A DNA stretch of 10,216 bases from Candidatus Zhuqueibacterota bacterium (lineage in GTDB: Bacteria > Zhuqueibacterota > Zhuqueibacteria > Zhuqueibacterales > Zhuqueibacteraceae): the NCBI GenBank assembly GCA_013361015.1, contig JABWAN010000112.1, positions 1 to 10,216 on the forward strand, in the 5' to 3' direction. Below are positions 1 to 5,225 of this stretch, one piece after another; within the stretch, counting starts at the first letter, position 1; each line of letters begins with the position of its first letter. A program made the position numbers and the translations under genes. The notes below the pieces were generated by a model. That model was not told where the DNA came from. It was given only the letters and a program-made list of their open reading frames with translations, and did no database searches.

Positions 1-198
1 CGCGCCACGTTGGCGGTTTACAATATACTCGGGCGCCGAGTGCGCACGCTAGTGGACGGCGTGCAAGCGGCGGGTGAGCAGCGCGTGACGTGGGATGGAC
101 GTGACGATGAAGGCGCTGCTGTGACGAGCGGTATTTATTTCTACCGTCTCGAAGCCAACGGCTTGACGCAGACGCGTAAACTCACGCTGATGCGCTGA
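1..198 (+). CDS. C-terminal end of a secreted protein with FlgD-like Ig / sorting-type tail (5' truncated)
   Basis: The reading frame is open from base 1 and ends in TGA at 196-198, so only the last 65 residues are present and the start lies outside the window. Seen: the peptide has the pattern VYNILGRRVRTLVDG, then VTWDGRDDEG, then SGIYFYRLEANG, then a basic KLTLMR end. This is the hallmark of the FlgD-type immunoglobulin-like domain found at the extreme C-terminus of many large secreted or surface proteins in FCB-group and related bacteria. There it is thought to act as a secretion or anchoring tail, like type IX sorting domains. The function of the missing N-terminal part cannot be inferred. 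An intrinsic terminator follows 30 bases after the stop, so this is the last gene of its transcript. A TTG codon at 10 lies in frame but is internal to the domain and is not a credible start. Confidence 0.85.
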   Translation, partial: RATLAVYNILGRRVRTLVDGVQAAGEQRVTWDGRDDEGAAVTSGIYFYRLEANGLTQTRKLTLMR

Positions 199-227
199 CC
201 GACCCCCCACACCACACTCACAGCCCC

Positions 228-257
228 AAGGGCACGGCATTCTGCTGTGCCCTTTTT
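228..257 (+). terminator. Rho-independent terminator of the upstream plus-strand gene
   Basis: A 12-bp stem, AAGGGCACGGCA (228-239) pairing with TGCTGTGCCCTT (243-254) through one G-U pair, closes a three-base TTC loop. A run of five T (253-257) overlaps the end of the stem. It lies 30 bases after the stop at 198 and has a T-tract only on the plus strand, so it terminates the FlgD-tail gene. Confidence 0.9.
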
Positions 258-357
258 AATTTGTCTCCGTCCGAAATCGCGACCTTTTGCGAAAGAGCAT
301 TTTCAGATGGACACTATTCATGCGGAATACCCATGAGATTGCTGCCCCCAAAATGCA

Positions 358-389
358 GAGGCCGTAACCGCGCAAGCGGTTACGGCCTC
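358..389 (-). terminator. Hairpin, probable terminator of the htpX-purE unit
   Basis: A perfect 14-bp inverted repeat, GAGGCCGTAACCGC (358-371) and GCGGTTACGGCCTC (376-389), closes a GCAA loop on the plus strand (TTGC on the minus strand). Read on the minus strand it starts about 30 bases after the purE stop and is followed by TGCATTTTGGGGG, so the U-run is short and weak. Position and stem strength favour a terminator or 3' stabiliser for the minus-strand transcript. The plus strand has no T-run. The role is inferred; the hairpin itself is plain in the sequence. Confidence 0.7.
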
Positions 390-418
390 GTGCCCAACTC
401 TTGAACGAAGGTGAATTG

Positions 419-919
419 CTAATGCTTTGCGACGTTTGCGAGTTGCCCGGCTTTATCCAACACCGCCCGCTCCAATTGCGCTTTGTAGGTTTTGATGCGC
501 GCGCGCACTTCCGGAAATTTCACGCCGAGAATTTGCGCGGCGAGAATGCCGGCGTTCTTGGCATTGTTGATCGCGACGGTCGCGACCGGCACACCGGACG
601 GCATTTGCACGATAGAGAGCAACGAGTCCAATCCTTCCAAAGCCGCGGCTTTCACCGGAACACCGATGACGGGCAGCGGTGTGAGCGCGGCCACAACGCC
701 CGGCAAATGCGCCGCGCCGCCCGCGCCGGCAATAACCACTTCCAAGCCTCGCTCTTCCGCGGTGCGCGCGTATTGAAACGCATGCTCCGGTGTGCGATGC
801 GCCGAAACAATGGACATCTCGCATGCGACGCCGAGTTCTTGCAAAACTTCCGCGGCGCTTTTCATGATCGGCAAATCGGAATCGCTGCCCATGATGATGC
901 CGACAATAGGTTTCGCCAT
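419..919 (-). CDS. purE: N5-carboxyaminoimidazole ribonucleotide mutase, PurE class I
   Basis: This 166-residue cytoplasmic enzyme of de novo purine synthesis converts N5-CAIR to CAIR. Motifs seen: GSDSDLPIM at 11-19 (phosphate-binding loop), SAHRTPE at 39-45 with the catalytic-type His41, AGAGGAAHLPG at 64-74, and SIVQMPSGVPVATVAI at 102-117. These follow the class I (bacterial, PurK-dependent) pattern, and the length is normal for the family. The start at 919 is chosen because MAKPIVGIIMGSDSD is the family N-terminus and GAGGAG stands just upstream. The frame stays open further upstream to 1036, but that stretch overlaps the end of htpX and has no family similarity. The gene lies 43 bases after the htpX stop and is probably co-transcribed with it. 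Class I PurE normally works with the ATP-dependent PurK, which is not in this window and must be encoded elsewhere if the pathway is standard. Confidence 0.96.
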   Translation of the reverse strand: MAKPIVGIIMGSDSDLPIMKSAAEVLQELGVACEMSIVSAHRTPEHAFQYARTAEERGLEVVIAGAGGAAHLPGVVAALTPLPVIGVPVKAAALEGLDSLLSIVQMPSGVPVATVAINNAKNAGILAAQILGVKFPEVRARIKTYKAQLERAVLDKAGQLANVAKH

Positions 920-962
920 ACTTGCTCCTCTTTTCCAAAACTCCACGACTTCCGCTCTCCTT

Positions 963-1802
963 TTACGCCAGCCGCATGCTTTCCAAACGCTCGATTCTCT
1001 TTTCCATGGGCGGATGAGTGCTGAACAAGCTCGCAATGCCGCCGCCGGTCAACGGGCTGACGATGAACATGTGCGCCGTCGCGGGGTTGGCTTGCATGGG
1101 CAGTTGTTGAACCCCGGTTTGCAAGCGGCGCAGCGCGCTGGCAAGAAAGCGTGGATTGCCGGCGATGCGCGCGCCACCTTCGTCGGCAAGGTATTCGCGC
1201 GAGCGGCTCACGGCCATTTGGATCAACATCGCCGCGATGGGGGCGACGATGATCATCACCAAGCCGCCGATCAAACCGCCGCCTTCGTCGTCATCGCTGC
1301 TGCGGCCGCCGAATATCATGGACCATTGCGCCATGTTCGCGAGCATGCTGATCGCGCCCGCAATGGTTGCGGCAATGGTGCCGATGAGAATGTCACGATG
1401 CTTGACGTGGGCCAGCTCATGGCCAATAACGCCGGAAAGCTCGTCGCGGCTCAGCAGTCGTGTGATGCCTTCGGTAACGGCCACCGCCGCGTGTTCGGGA
1501 TCGCGGCCCGTCGCAAAAGCGTTTGGCTGCGCCTCCGGAATGAGATAGACCTTGGGCATGGGCAAATTCGCGCGCGTGGCGAGCGTGCGCACCAAACTGT
1601 ATAAGTCCGACGAGGGGCTGACTTCCTGCGCGCGATACATGCGCAGCACGATCTTGTCGCTGAACCAGTAGCTGCCCAAATTCATGACCAGCGCGATCGC
1701 AAAGGCGATGAACATGCCGTTGCGGCCGCCAATAGCGCCGCCGACAAAAACCAGCAAAGCCGTTAATGCGGCGAGCAGCACAAAAGTTCGCATCGTATTC
1801 AT
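963..1802 (-). CDS. htpX: Membrane zinc metalloprotease HtpX
   Basis: This 279-residue inner-membrane M48-family protease degrades damaged or misfolded membrane proteins as part of envelope quality control. Seen: an N-terminal hydrophobic segment starting MRTFVLLAALTALLVFVGG and a second at about 29-43. The zinc-binding HELAH lies at 128-132, followed by VKHRD. A further hydrophobic stretch at about 138-158 and another at 178-198 flank a short acidic loop (SSDDDEGGG). The third zinc ligand is the Glu of SREYLADEGGA (about 203), and the family ending STHPPMEKRIERLE is present. Length and topology match HtpX. ATG at 1802 is preferred because AGAGG lies five bases upstream; a GTG two codons earlier overlaps that site, and an in-frame ATG at 1793 is possible. 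It is the first gene of a probable htpX-purE unit. The pairing with purE looks like simple proximity, not shared function. Confidence 0.95.
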   Translation of the reverse strand: MNTMRTFVLLAALTALLVFVGGAIGGRNGMFIAFAIALVMNLGSYWFSDKIVLRMYRAQEVSPSSDLYSLVRTLATRANLPMPKVYLIPEAQPNAFATGRDPEHAAVAVTEGITRLLSRDELSGVIGHELAHVKHRDILIGTIAATIAGAISMLANMAQWSMIFGGRSSDDDEGGGLIGGLVMIIVAPIAAMLIQMAVSRSREYLADEGGARIAGNPRFLASALRRLQTGVQQLPMQANPATAHMFIVSPLTGGGIASLFSTHPPMEKRIERLESMRLA

Positions 1803-2046
1803 GTGCACCTCTCACTTCGTGGGATTGAAATTTTTCTCTGGGATCACATGGCGGACTCAAAAACGCGCAAGAATGTACAGGGGCAGACGCAATTATCCAA
1901 CTTAAATTTTGGCAGGGTGGGCAAACGGTGGGAGAATGCTGTTGTGCAATGGTTACTTTCAGGTAATGCCGTAGTTATTGGTGAAGAACGTCGCACGGTC
2001 ACTTCGGAATGGCCTTGCGGTTCATCGCATAATGCTAGGTTTGGTT

Positions 2047-2376
2047 TTTTATGTTCTGTCGCTGCTGCACCGAGGTGCATTCTTCGCTTGTTTACCTGGG
2101 TGGTCTCTCCGAGCGAGGTGGCTTGGAGCCGGGAGCATGAGCGCGCGCTTGTGCTGTTTGCAGTCCGCGCAGCGCTTTCATATCTAAAAAGTTGAATCAC
2201 CGCAAAAAGCAAAAATTTTCGGGACCCAAAAATGAAACGACACAAAATGTCTTATTGTGGGTTCTTATTTTTGTGTCCTCTTCGGTTGCGGCTCGTCCGC
2301 CTTATGTCACCTCGGTGCACTAGCCCCCTCGGTAAACAAGCGGAGATGGCTCGCAAGAACGAGCAGCGACAAACCA
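2047..2376. repeat. Degenerate inverted and shuffled repeat words
   Basis: Several words occur on the plus strand in the left part and on the minus strand in the right part. TGTCGCTGCT is near 2057 and, inverted, near 2368. GCACCGAGGTG is near 2067 and, inverted, near 2309. CGCTTGTTTACC is near 2085 and, inverted, near 2331. The order of the words differs between the two arms, so this is not one clean palindrome. It looks like two decayed, rearranged copies of a repetitive element in opposite orientation. The shared words are seen directly; the element interpretation is inference. Confidence 0.5.
2222..2278. repeat. Imperfect inverted repeat with AT-rich arms
   Basis: GGACCCAAAAATGAAA (2222-2237) is nearly the reverse complement of TTCTTATTTTTGTGTCC (2262-2278), with a few mismatches and a 24-base spacer. 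It lies inside the gene-free repeat region. It could be a hairpin or element end, or a decayed terminator; no gene ends next to it. Confidence 0.4.
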
Positions 2377-2390
2377 AAAAAGAAAATTTA

Positions 2391-2491
2391 GTTATCACTC
2401 CGAGTCTCGTACGTGGGACGCGGAATCTTTCTCCGTTGAGTGAGTGGGTTGCGCTTTGGATTCCTCCTCGTTTGCGCCACGGCATGACAAC
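2391..2491. repeat. Degenerate palindromic interspersed element
   Basis: Outer arms: GTTATCACTCCGAG (2391-2404) matches the reverse complement of the right end, GTTGTCATGCCGTG, at 10 of 14 positions. Inner arms: GGAATC at 2422-2427 pairs with GATTCC at 2459-2464. The arrangement of GTCAT-CCG outer words and GAGGAATC-type inner words resembles a palindromic intergenic repeat seen in many environmental bacterial genomes, which often yields spurious small protein predictions. The family assignment comes from memory of the pattern. It ends 20 bases from the debranching-enzyme stop, so it may form the 3' end of that transcript. Confidence 0.5.
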
Positions 2492-2511
2492 CGCGAATTT
2501 GGAGACAGGCT

Positions 2512-4527
2512 CTAAGCGGAGGGCGCTGACTTCTCAAGCGCGAGCTCTTCGAGATAGGCGCGCAGCAACTCGCCCACGCTCCAAGCTTGCGCCATACAAC
2601 CGCGCGGCGCATGCGGCGGCTCGGCGTCGAAGATTTCCGAGACGGTGCCGAGGCCCGCATCGAGCAAATGCGGCTTGAGGCGGTCGATGACCTGTCGCGC
2701 GCGCTGCCGGCCCGCCTCTCCTTCGACACGAATCAGTGCAGTGATGAAAGGCCCGAGCAGCCAGCTCCACACCGTGCCTTGATGATACGCGCTGTCGCGC
2801 GACCATTGATCGCCGCCGTAGTGCGTGCGATAGCCGGGTTCGTTCGCAGCCAAGCTGCGTAAGCCCACGGGCGTGTAGAGTTGCTCCTCAACGATCTTCA
2901 AAACCTGTTGGGCTTTCCTTCCTTCCAGCAAAGGAAACGGCAAGCTGAGTGCAAAGATTTGATTGGGACGTATCGCCGCGCCGTCCCGGTTTTCGTTTGA
3001 GGCGCTCGATAAGGAAAGTCGAGACTCGCCCTCAAGGTAATCATATAACGCGCCCGCGGATTCATTCCAAAAAACTTCGTTGAATTTCGCCTGCACTTGT
3101 TTCGCGCGATGGGTGAAACTCTCCGCTTCGCCGGCATTGCCGAAACGGCGCGCAAGCTCGGCATAGATCGCCAGCGCATTGTACCACAGCGCGTTGATCT
3201 CCACGGCCTTGCCCGAGCGCGGCGTCACTACCCAATCGCCGACCTTTGCATCCATCCACGTGAGCTGCACGCCCGGCGCGCCGGCGTATAACAAGCCGTC
3301 CGTATCGACGTGAATGTTGTAGCGCGTGCCGCGTTCGTGCCATGAGATAATGTCGCGCAGAGTGGGCATAAGCTCTTCGCGCACGAACGCAACGTCGTTC
3401 GTGTACTCCAAATATTTATAAATGGCGACGAAGAACCACAGCGTTGCGTCCACGGTATTGTATTCCGGCTGCTCGCCCGCATCGGGAAAGCGATTGGGCA
3501 GCATGCCTTGACTCGTGCTTTGCGCGAAGGCACGCAGAATCTTTCGGGCGTCTTCAAAGCGACCGGTGCTCAAGCAAATGCCGGGCAGCGCGATCATGGT
3601 GTCGCGGCCCCAATCTGAAAACCAGTGATAGCCGGCGATGATGGTGCGCAAATTCTCGCCGCGCCGCACGATGAATTGATCCGCAGCCAGCGTCAGGGTT
3701 TTGGCAAACGCATCTATGCTGATTGCTGCAGAGCAAAGTTTTTCGCGGCGCAGCTTTTCGGCGTGAAAGAGCTGAAAAGCGTCGCGGCCGGTGGGATCAT
3801 GAAGCGAGGCGATGACCCCAAATCGATCGCCGGCTTGCAGCGTGCGCTTGAATGTGCCGTAAGTAAACAAGTCTTCATGCGCGTCCAGTCCGCGATATTG
3901 TTCAAGGCGATATTCGAAGTTGTAGTACCATTCCGGTTGCGCAGAGAAGGAAAACTCGGGAACGGAAAGAAACAACTCCGGTGTGCCGGCGTACGGCTGC
4001 GCGCGAAAGAGGCCGTGCTCAAACCGCGCTTCGCGCCGAATAGCGTCATTCGCATGTGCCATGCTGTGATAATCGCGGTAAGCGATAAAGGGACGCAATT
4101 CCATCTCGAAAGTAGAAGGCGCGTGCAGCACTTCATACAAGATGAGCGTGGTATTTTCGCCGTTGCTAGCCGCGATGGTTTTGCGCACACGCACGCCCTG
4201 CGCTTCGTATTCAAACACCGGAAACAAGTCGCGCGTGAACGAATCGAGATATTCAAACCCGCGCGGGTGCACCGCGCCCGGATAGCGATTGCAGCTCAAT
4301 TCAAAGCGCTGGTTGTTGATGAGAAGAGCCTCCTCCAGCTTGGAAAGCAAAACCATTCTGCCCACGGGCGGATGGAGGGCGGCCACGAGCAAGCCGTGAT
4401 AGCGTCGCGTGTGCGCGCCGGCGAGTGTGGAACTGGCCCATCCGCCGAGGCCATTGGTTTCCAACCATTCGCGGCGCAGCGCTTCGTCAAAATTTTGTGT
4501 GAGGGTTTTATCGAATGAGATCGGCAT
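2512..4527 (-). CDS. Glycogen debranching enzyme (GH133-type amylo-alpha-1,6-glucosidase)
   Basis: This 671-residue cytoplasmic enzyme is expected to remove alpha-1,6 branches of glycogen during breakdown. Seen: an N-terminal GDE_N-type domain (about 1-270) beginning with REWLETNGLGGWASSTLAG and containing NTRRYHGLL-like HTRRYHGLLVAAL at 39-51. A C-terminal (alpha/alpha)6-type domain (about 285-660) follows. Its family blocks are WFSDWGRDTMIALPG (302-316), NTVDATLWF (357-365), TWMDAK (423-428), YHQGTVWSWL (581-590), and SEIFDAEPPHAPRGCMAQAWSVGELLRA, the last with the acidic residue usually placed in the active site. The length matches bacterial and archaeal two-domain debranching enzymes, not GH13 types such as GlgX. 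ATG at 4527 begins the family-like MPISFD and has AGG about nine bases upstream. The gene lies 85 bases after a receiver-domain gene on the same strand, with which it is probably co-transcribed. No other glycogen gene is in the window. Confidence 0.94.
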   Translation of the reverse strand: MPISFDKTLTQNFDEALRREWLETNGLGGWASSTLAGAHTRRYHGLLVAALHPPVGRMVLLSKLEEALLINNQRFELSCNRYPGAVHPRGFEYLDSFTRDLFPVFEYEAQGVRVRKTIAASNGENTTLILYEVLHAPSTFEMELRPFIAYRDYHSMAHANDAIRREARFEHGLFRAQPYAGTPELFLSVPEFSFSAQPEWYYNFEYRLEQYRGLDAHEDLFTYGTFKRTLQAGDRFGVIASLHDPTGRDAFQLFHAEKLRREKLCSAAISIDAFAKTLTLAADQFIVRRGENLRTIIAGYHWFSDWGRDTMIALPGICLSTGRFEDARKILRAFAQSTSQGMLPNRFPDAGEQPEYNTVDATLWFFVAIYKYLEYTNDVAFVREELMPTLRDIISWHERGTRYNIHVDTDGLLYAGAPGVQLTWMDAKVGDWVVTPRSGKAVEINALWYNALAIYAELARRFGNAGEAESFTHRAKQVQAKFNEVFWNESAGALYDYLEGESRLSLSSASNENRDGAAIRPNQIFALSLPFPLLEGRKAQQVLKIVEEQLYTPVGLRSLAANEPGYRTHYGGDQWSRDSAYHQGTVWSWLLGPFITALIRVEGEAGRQRARQVIDRLKPHLLDAGLGTVSEIFDAEPPHAPRGCMAQAWSVGELLRAYLEELALEKSAPSA

Positions 4528-4542
4528 AGTGATAACCTGTAA

Positions 4543-4610
4543 TTGATCATGTTTCGCCGGGGCTTGCGTTGTCGCGTGCTCCGCCGTGACAGTGTGATAG
4601 ATCTTGATCA
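4543..4610. promoter_or_regulatory. Two TTGATCA copies in the receiver-debranching spacer
   Basis: The heptamer TTGATCA, which contains the palindrome TGATCA, occurs at 4543-4549 and again at 4604-4610, in the 85-base gap before the debranching enzyme start. Paired short palindromes can be protein-binding sites, but a six-base palindrome recurring once in this length is weak evidence. Reported as a possible operator only. Confidence 0.2.
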
Positions 4611-4612
4611 GC

Positions 4613-5023
4613 TCAGTTTTGCACTAACGCTGCTGTTTGCGCGCGCCGTGTTTTGGGGTACGCGTAGCGTTGCATACTTTTGATCTGCAAAAGTTGCCCA
4701 ACGGCGTGCGCGAGGCGTTCGCCACGTTCGTCCTTGTATACGAATTGATCCGCCATCCAACTGCGAAAATCTTGCATGAGACCGGGCGAGCTGGATTGGA
4801 AGAGAATTTTAATACCGCGCCAGCGCTCGGCAAAGGCTGCCAGCTCTTCCAAGCGCTGGTAATCAAGATCGAGAATCATAAGATCAATGGCAACGTCATG
4901 CAGTGTTGCGATGATTTCAGTCAAATGCTGCGCGGACCATACGCGGTGTCCCTGGCTTTGCAGTTCGTTGCGCAATTGTTTGTGGCGCTGCGGATCGGAT
5001 TCGTTGAGCAGGATTGTTGCCAT
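4613..5023 (-). CDS. Stand-alone receiver (REC)-like domain protein
   Basis: This is a 136-residue protein with one response-regulator receiver fold and no output domain. Seen: strand 1 MATILLNESDP supplies acidic Glu8 and Asp10. IDLMILDLD (46-54) places Asp52 as the likely phospho-acceptor. IKILFQSSSPG supplies Ser77 at the switch position, and QFVYKDE supplies the conserved-type Lys97. The set of acceptor, switch and lysine is thus present, though the acidic pocket is NESD where DD is common and the region after the acceptor lacks the usual MP.G loop. Phosphorylation is plausible but not assured. A basic tail of about 25 residues follows the domain. ATG at 5023 has AGGA about nine bases upstream. 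It is followed by the debranching-enzyme gene. Just upstream is a strong terminator-like hairpin. The partner kinase and target are unknown; the neighbour suggests, without proving, a link to carbon storage. Confidence 0.8.
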   Translation of the reverse strand: MATILLNESDPQRHKQLRNELQSQGHRVWSAQHLTEIIATLHDVAIDLMILDLDYQRLEELAAFAERWRGIKILFQSSSPGLMQDFRSWMADQFVYKDERGERLAHAVGQLLQIKSMQRYAYPKTRRAQTAALVQN

Positions 5024-5046
5024 AACTTTTTTCCTGGTTTGTGATG

Positions 5047-5116
5047 AAAAAAAATGCTGCGCACGCTCTCACTCGCCCCTCGAACCCGTCGAAAAGCGAG
5101 CAGAGCGCGCGCAGCA
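5047..5116 (-). terminator. Strong intrinsic terminator in the leader of the receiver gene
   Basis: Read on the minus strand, TGCTGCGC-G-CGCTCT-G-CTCGC (5116-5096) pairs with GCGAG-TG-AGAGCG-T-GCGCAGCA (5076-5055), with small interior mismatches. The 19-base loop contains TCGAC...GTCGA-like pairing. Eight U (plus-strand A run 5047-5054) follow directly. This is a textbook terminator on the minus strand. It can end transcripts from the outer-membrane protein gene, which stops at 5226. The U-run ends only 23 bases before the receiver start codon, so it may also act as an attenuator for the downstream pair. Confidence 0.88.
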
Positions 5117-5189
5117 GATGGAATGTATGTGAAATGTGATTGCGAAAATTGGTCGGTGCGAGAGGGAGAACCTTACAGGAGGGCAGCGG

Positions 5190-5216
5190 CCTGCCAGGCG
5201 GTTAAAACCTGGCAGG
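5190..5216. repeat. Short palindrome CCTGCCAGG ... CCTGGCAGG
   Basis: A perfect 9-bp inverted repeat (5190-5198 and 5208-5216) has a nine-base AT-rich spacer (cggttaaaa). It sits 10 bases after the stop of the outer-membrane protein gene. No T-run follows on the minus strand, so on its own it is not a classic terminator. The same kind of AGACCTGCCAGG-type palindrome is a familiar intergenic repeat in several bacterial groups (from memory, not searched). It may protect the 3' end of the transcript. Confidence 0.6.
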
Positions 5217-5225
5217 TCTTCATCA

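Larger units (their letters stand above)
1803..2511. other. Gene-free region with degenerate repeats between htpX and the debranching-enzyme gene
   Basis: Short frames exist on both strands, but none has a recognisable domain, a good ribosome-binding site or protein-like composition. The region lies upstream of htpX (so should hold its promoter) and downstream of the debranching gene. The part nearest htpX (1803-2030) shows no structure I can name. The part from 2040 to 2491 is made of imperfect inverted repeats listed separately. No clear T-tract terminator follows the debranching gene. Confidence 0.6.

Noticed and set aside
792..1604. Plus-strand open frame of 270 codons opposite htpX
   Set aside because: It is antisense to a well-supported HtpX with zinc motif and family ending. 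Its translation is low-complexity and Ala/Arg/His-rich with no domain, as expected from the complement of GC-rich coding DNA.
1803..2245. Short overlapping frames on both strands upstream of htpX
   Set aside because: No domain, poor start sites, and they overlap each other and repeat-like DNA. They look like chance frames in non-coding sequence.
2232..2678. Plus-strand frame of 148 codons crossing the repeat region into the debranching gene
   Set aside because: Its peptide comes from the palindromic repeat, a known source of false small proteins, and then from the antisense of the enzyme's C-terminus.
3625..4518. Plus-strand open frame of 297 codons opposite the debranching enzyme
   Set aside because: It is fully antisense to a conserved GH133-type gene, has no recognisable motif and no clear ribosome-binding site.
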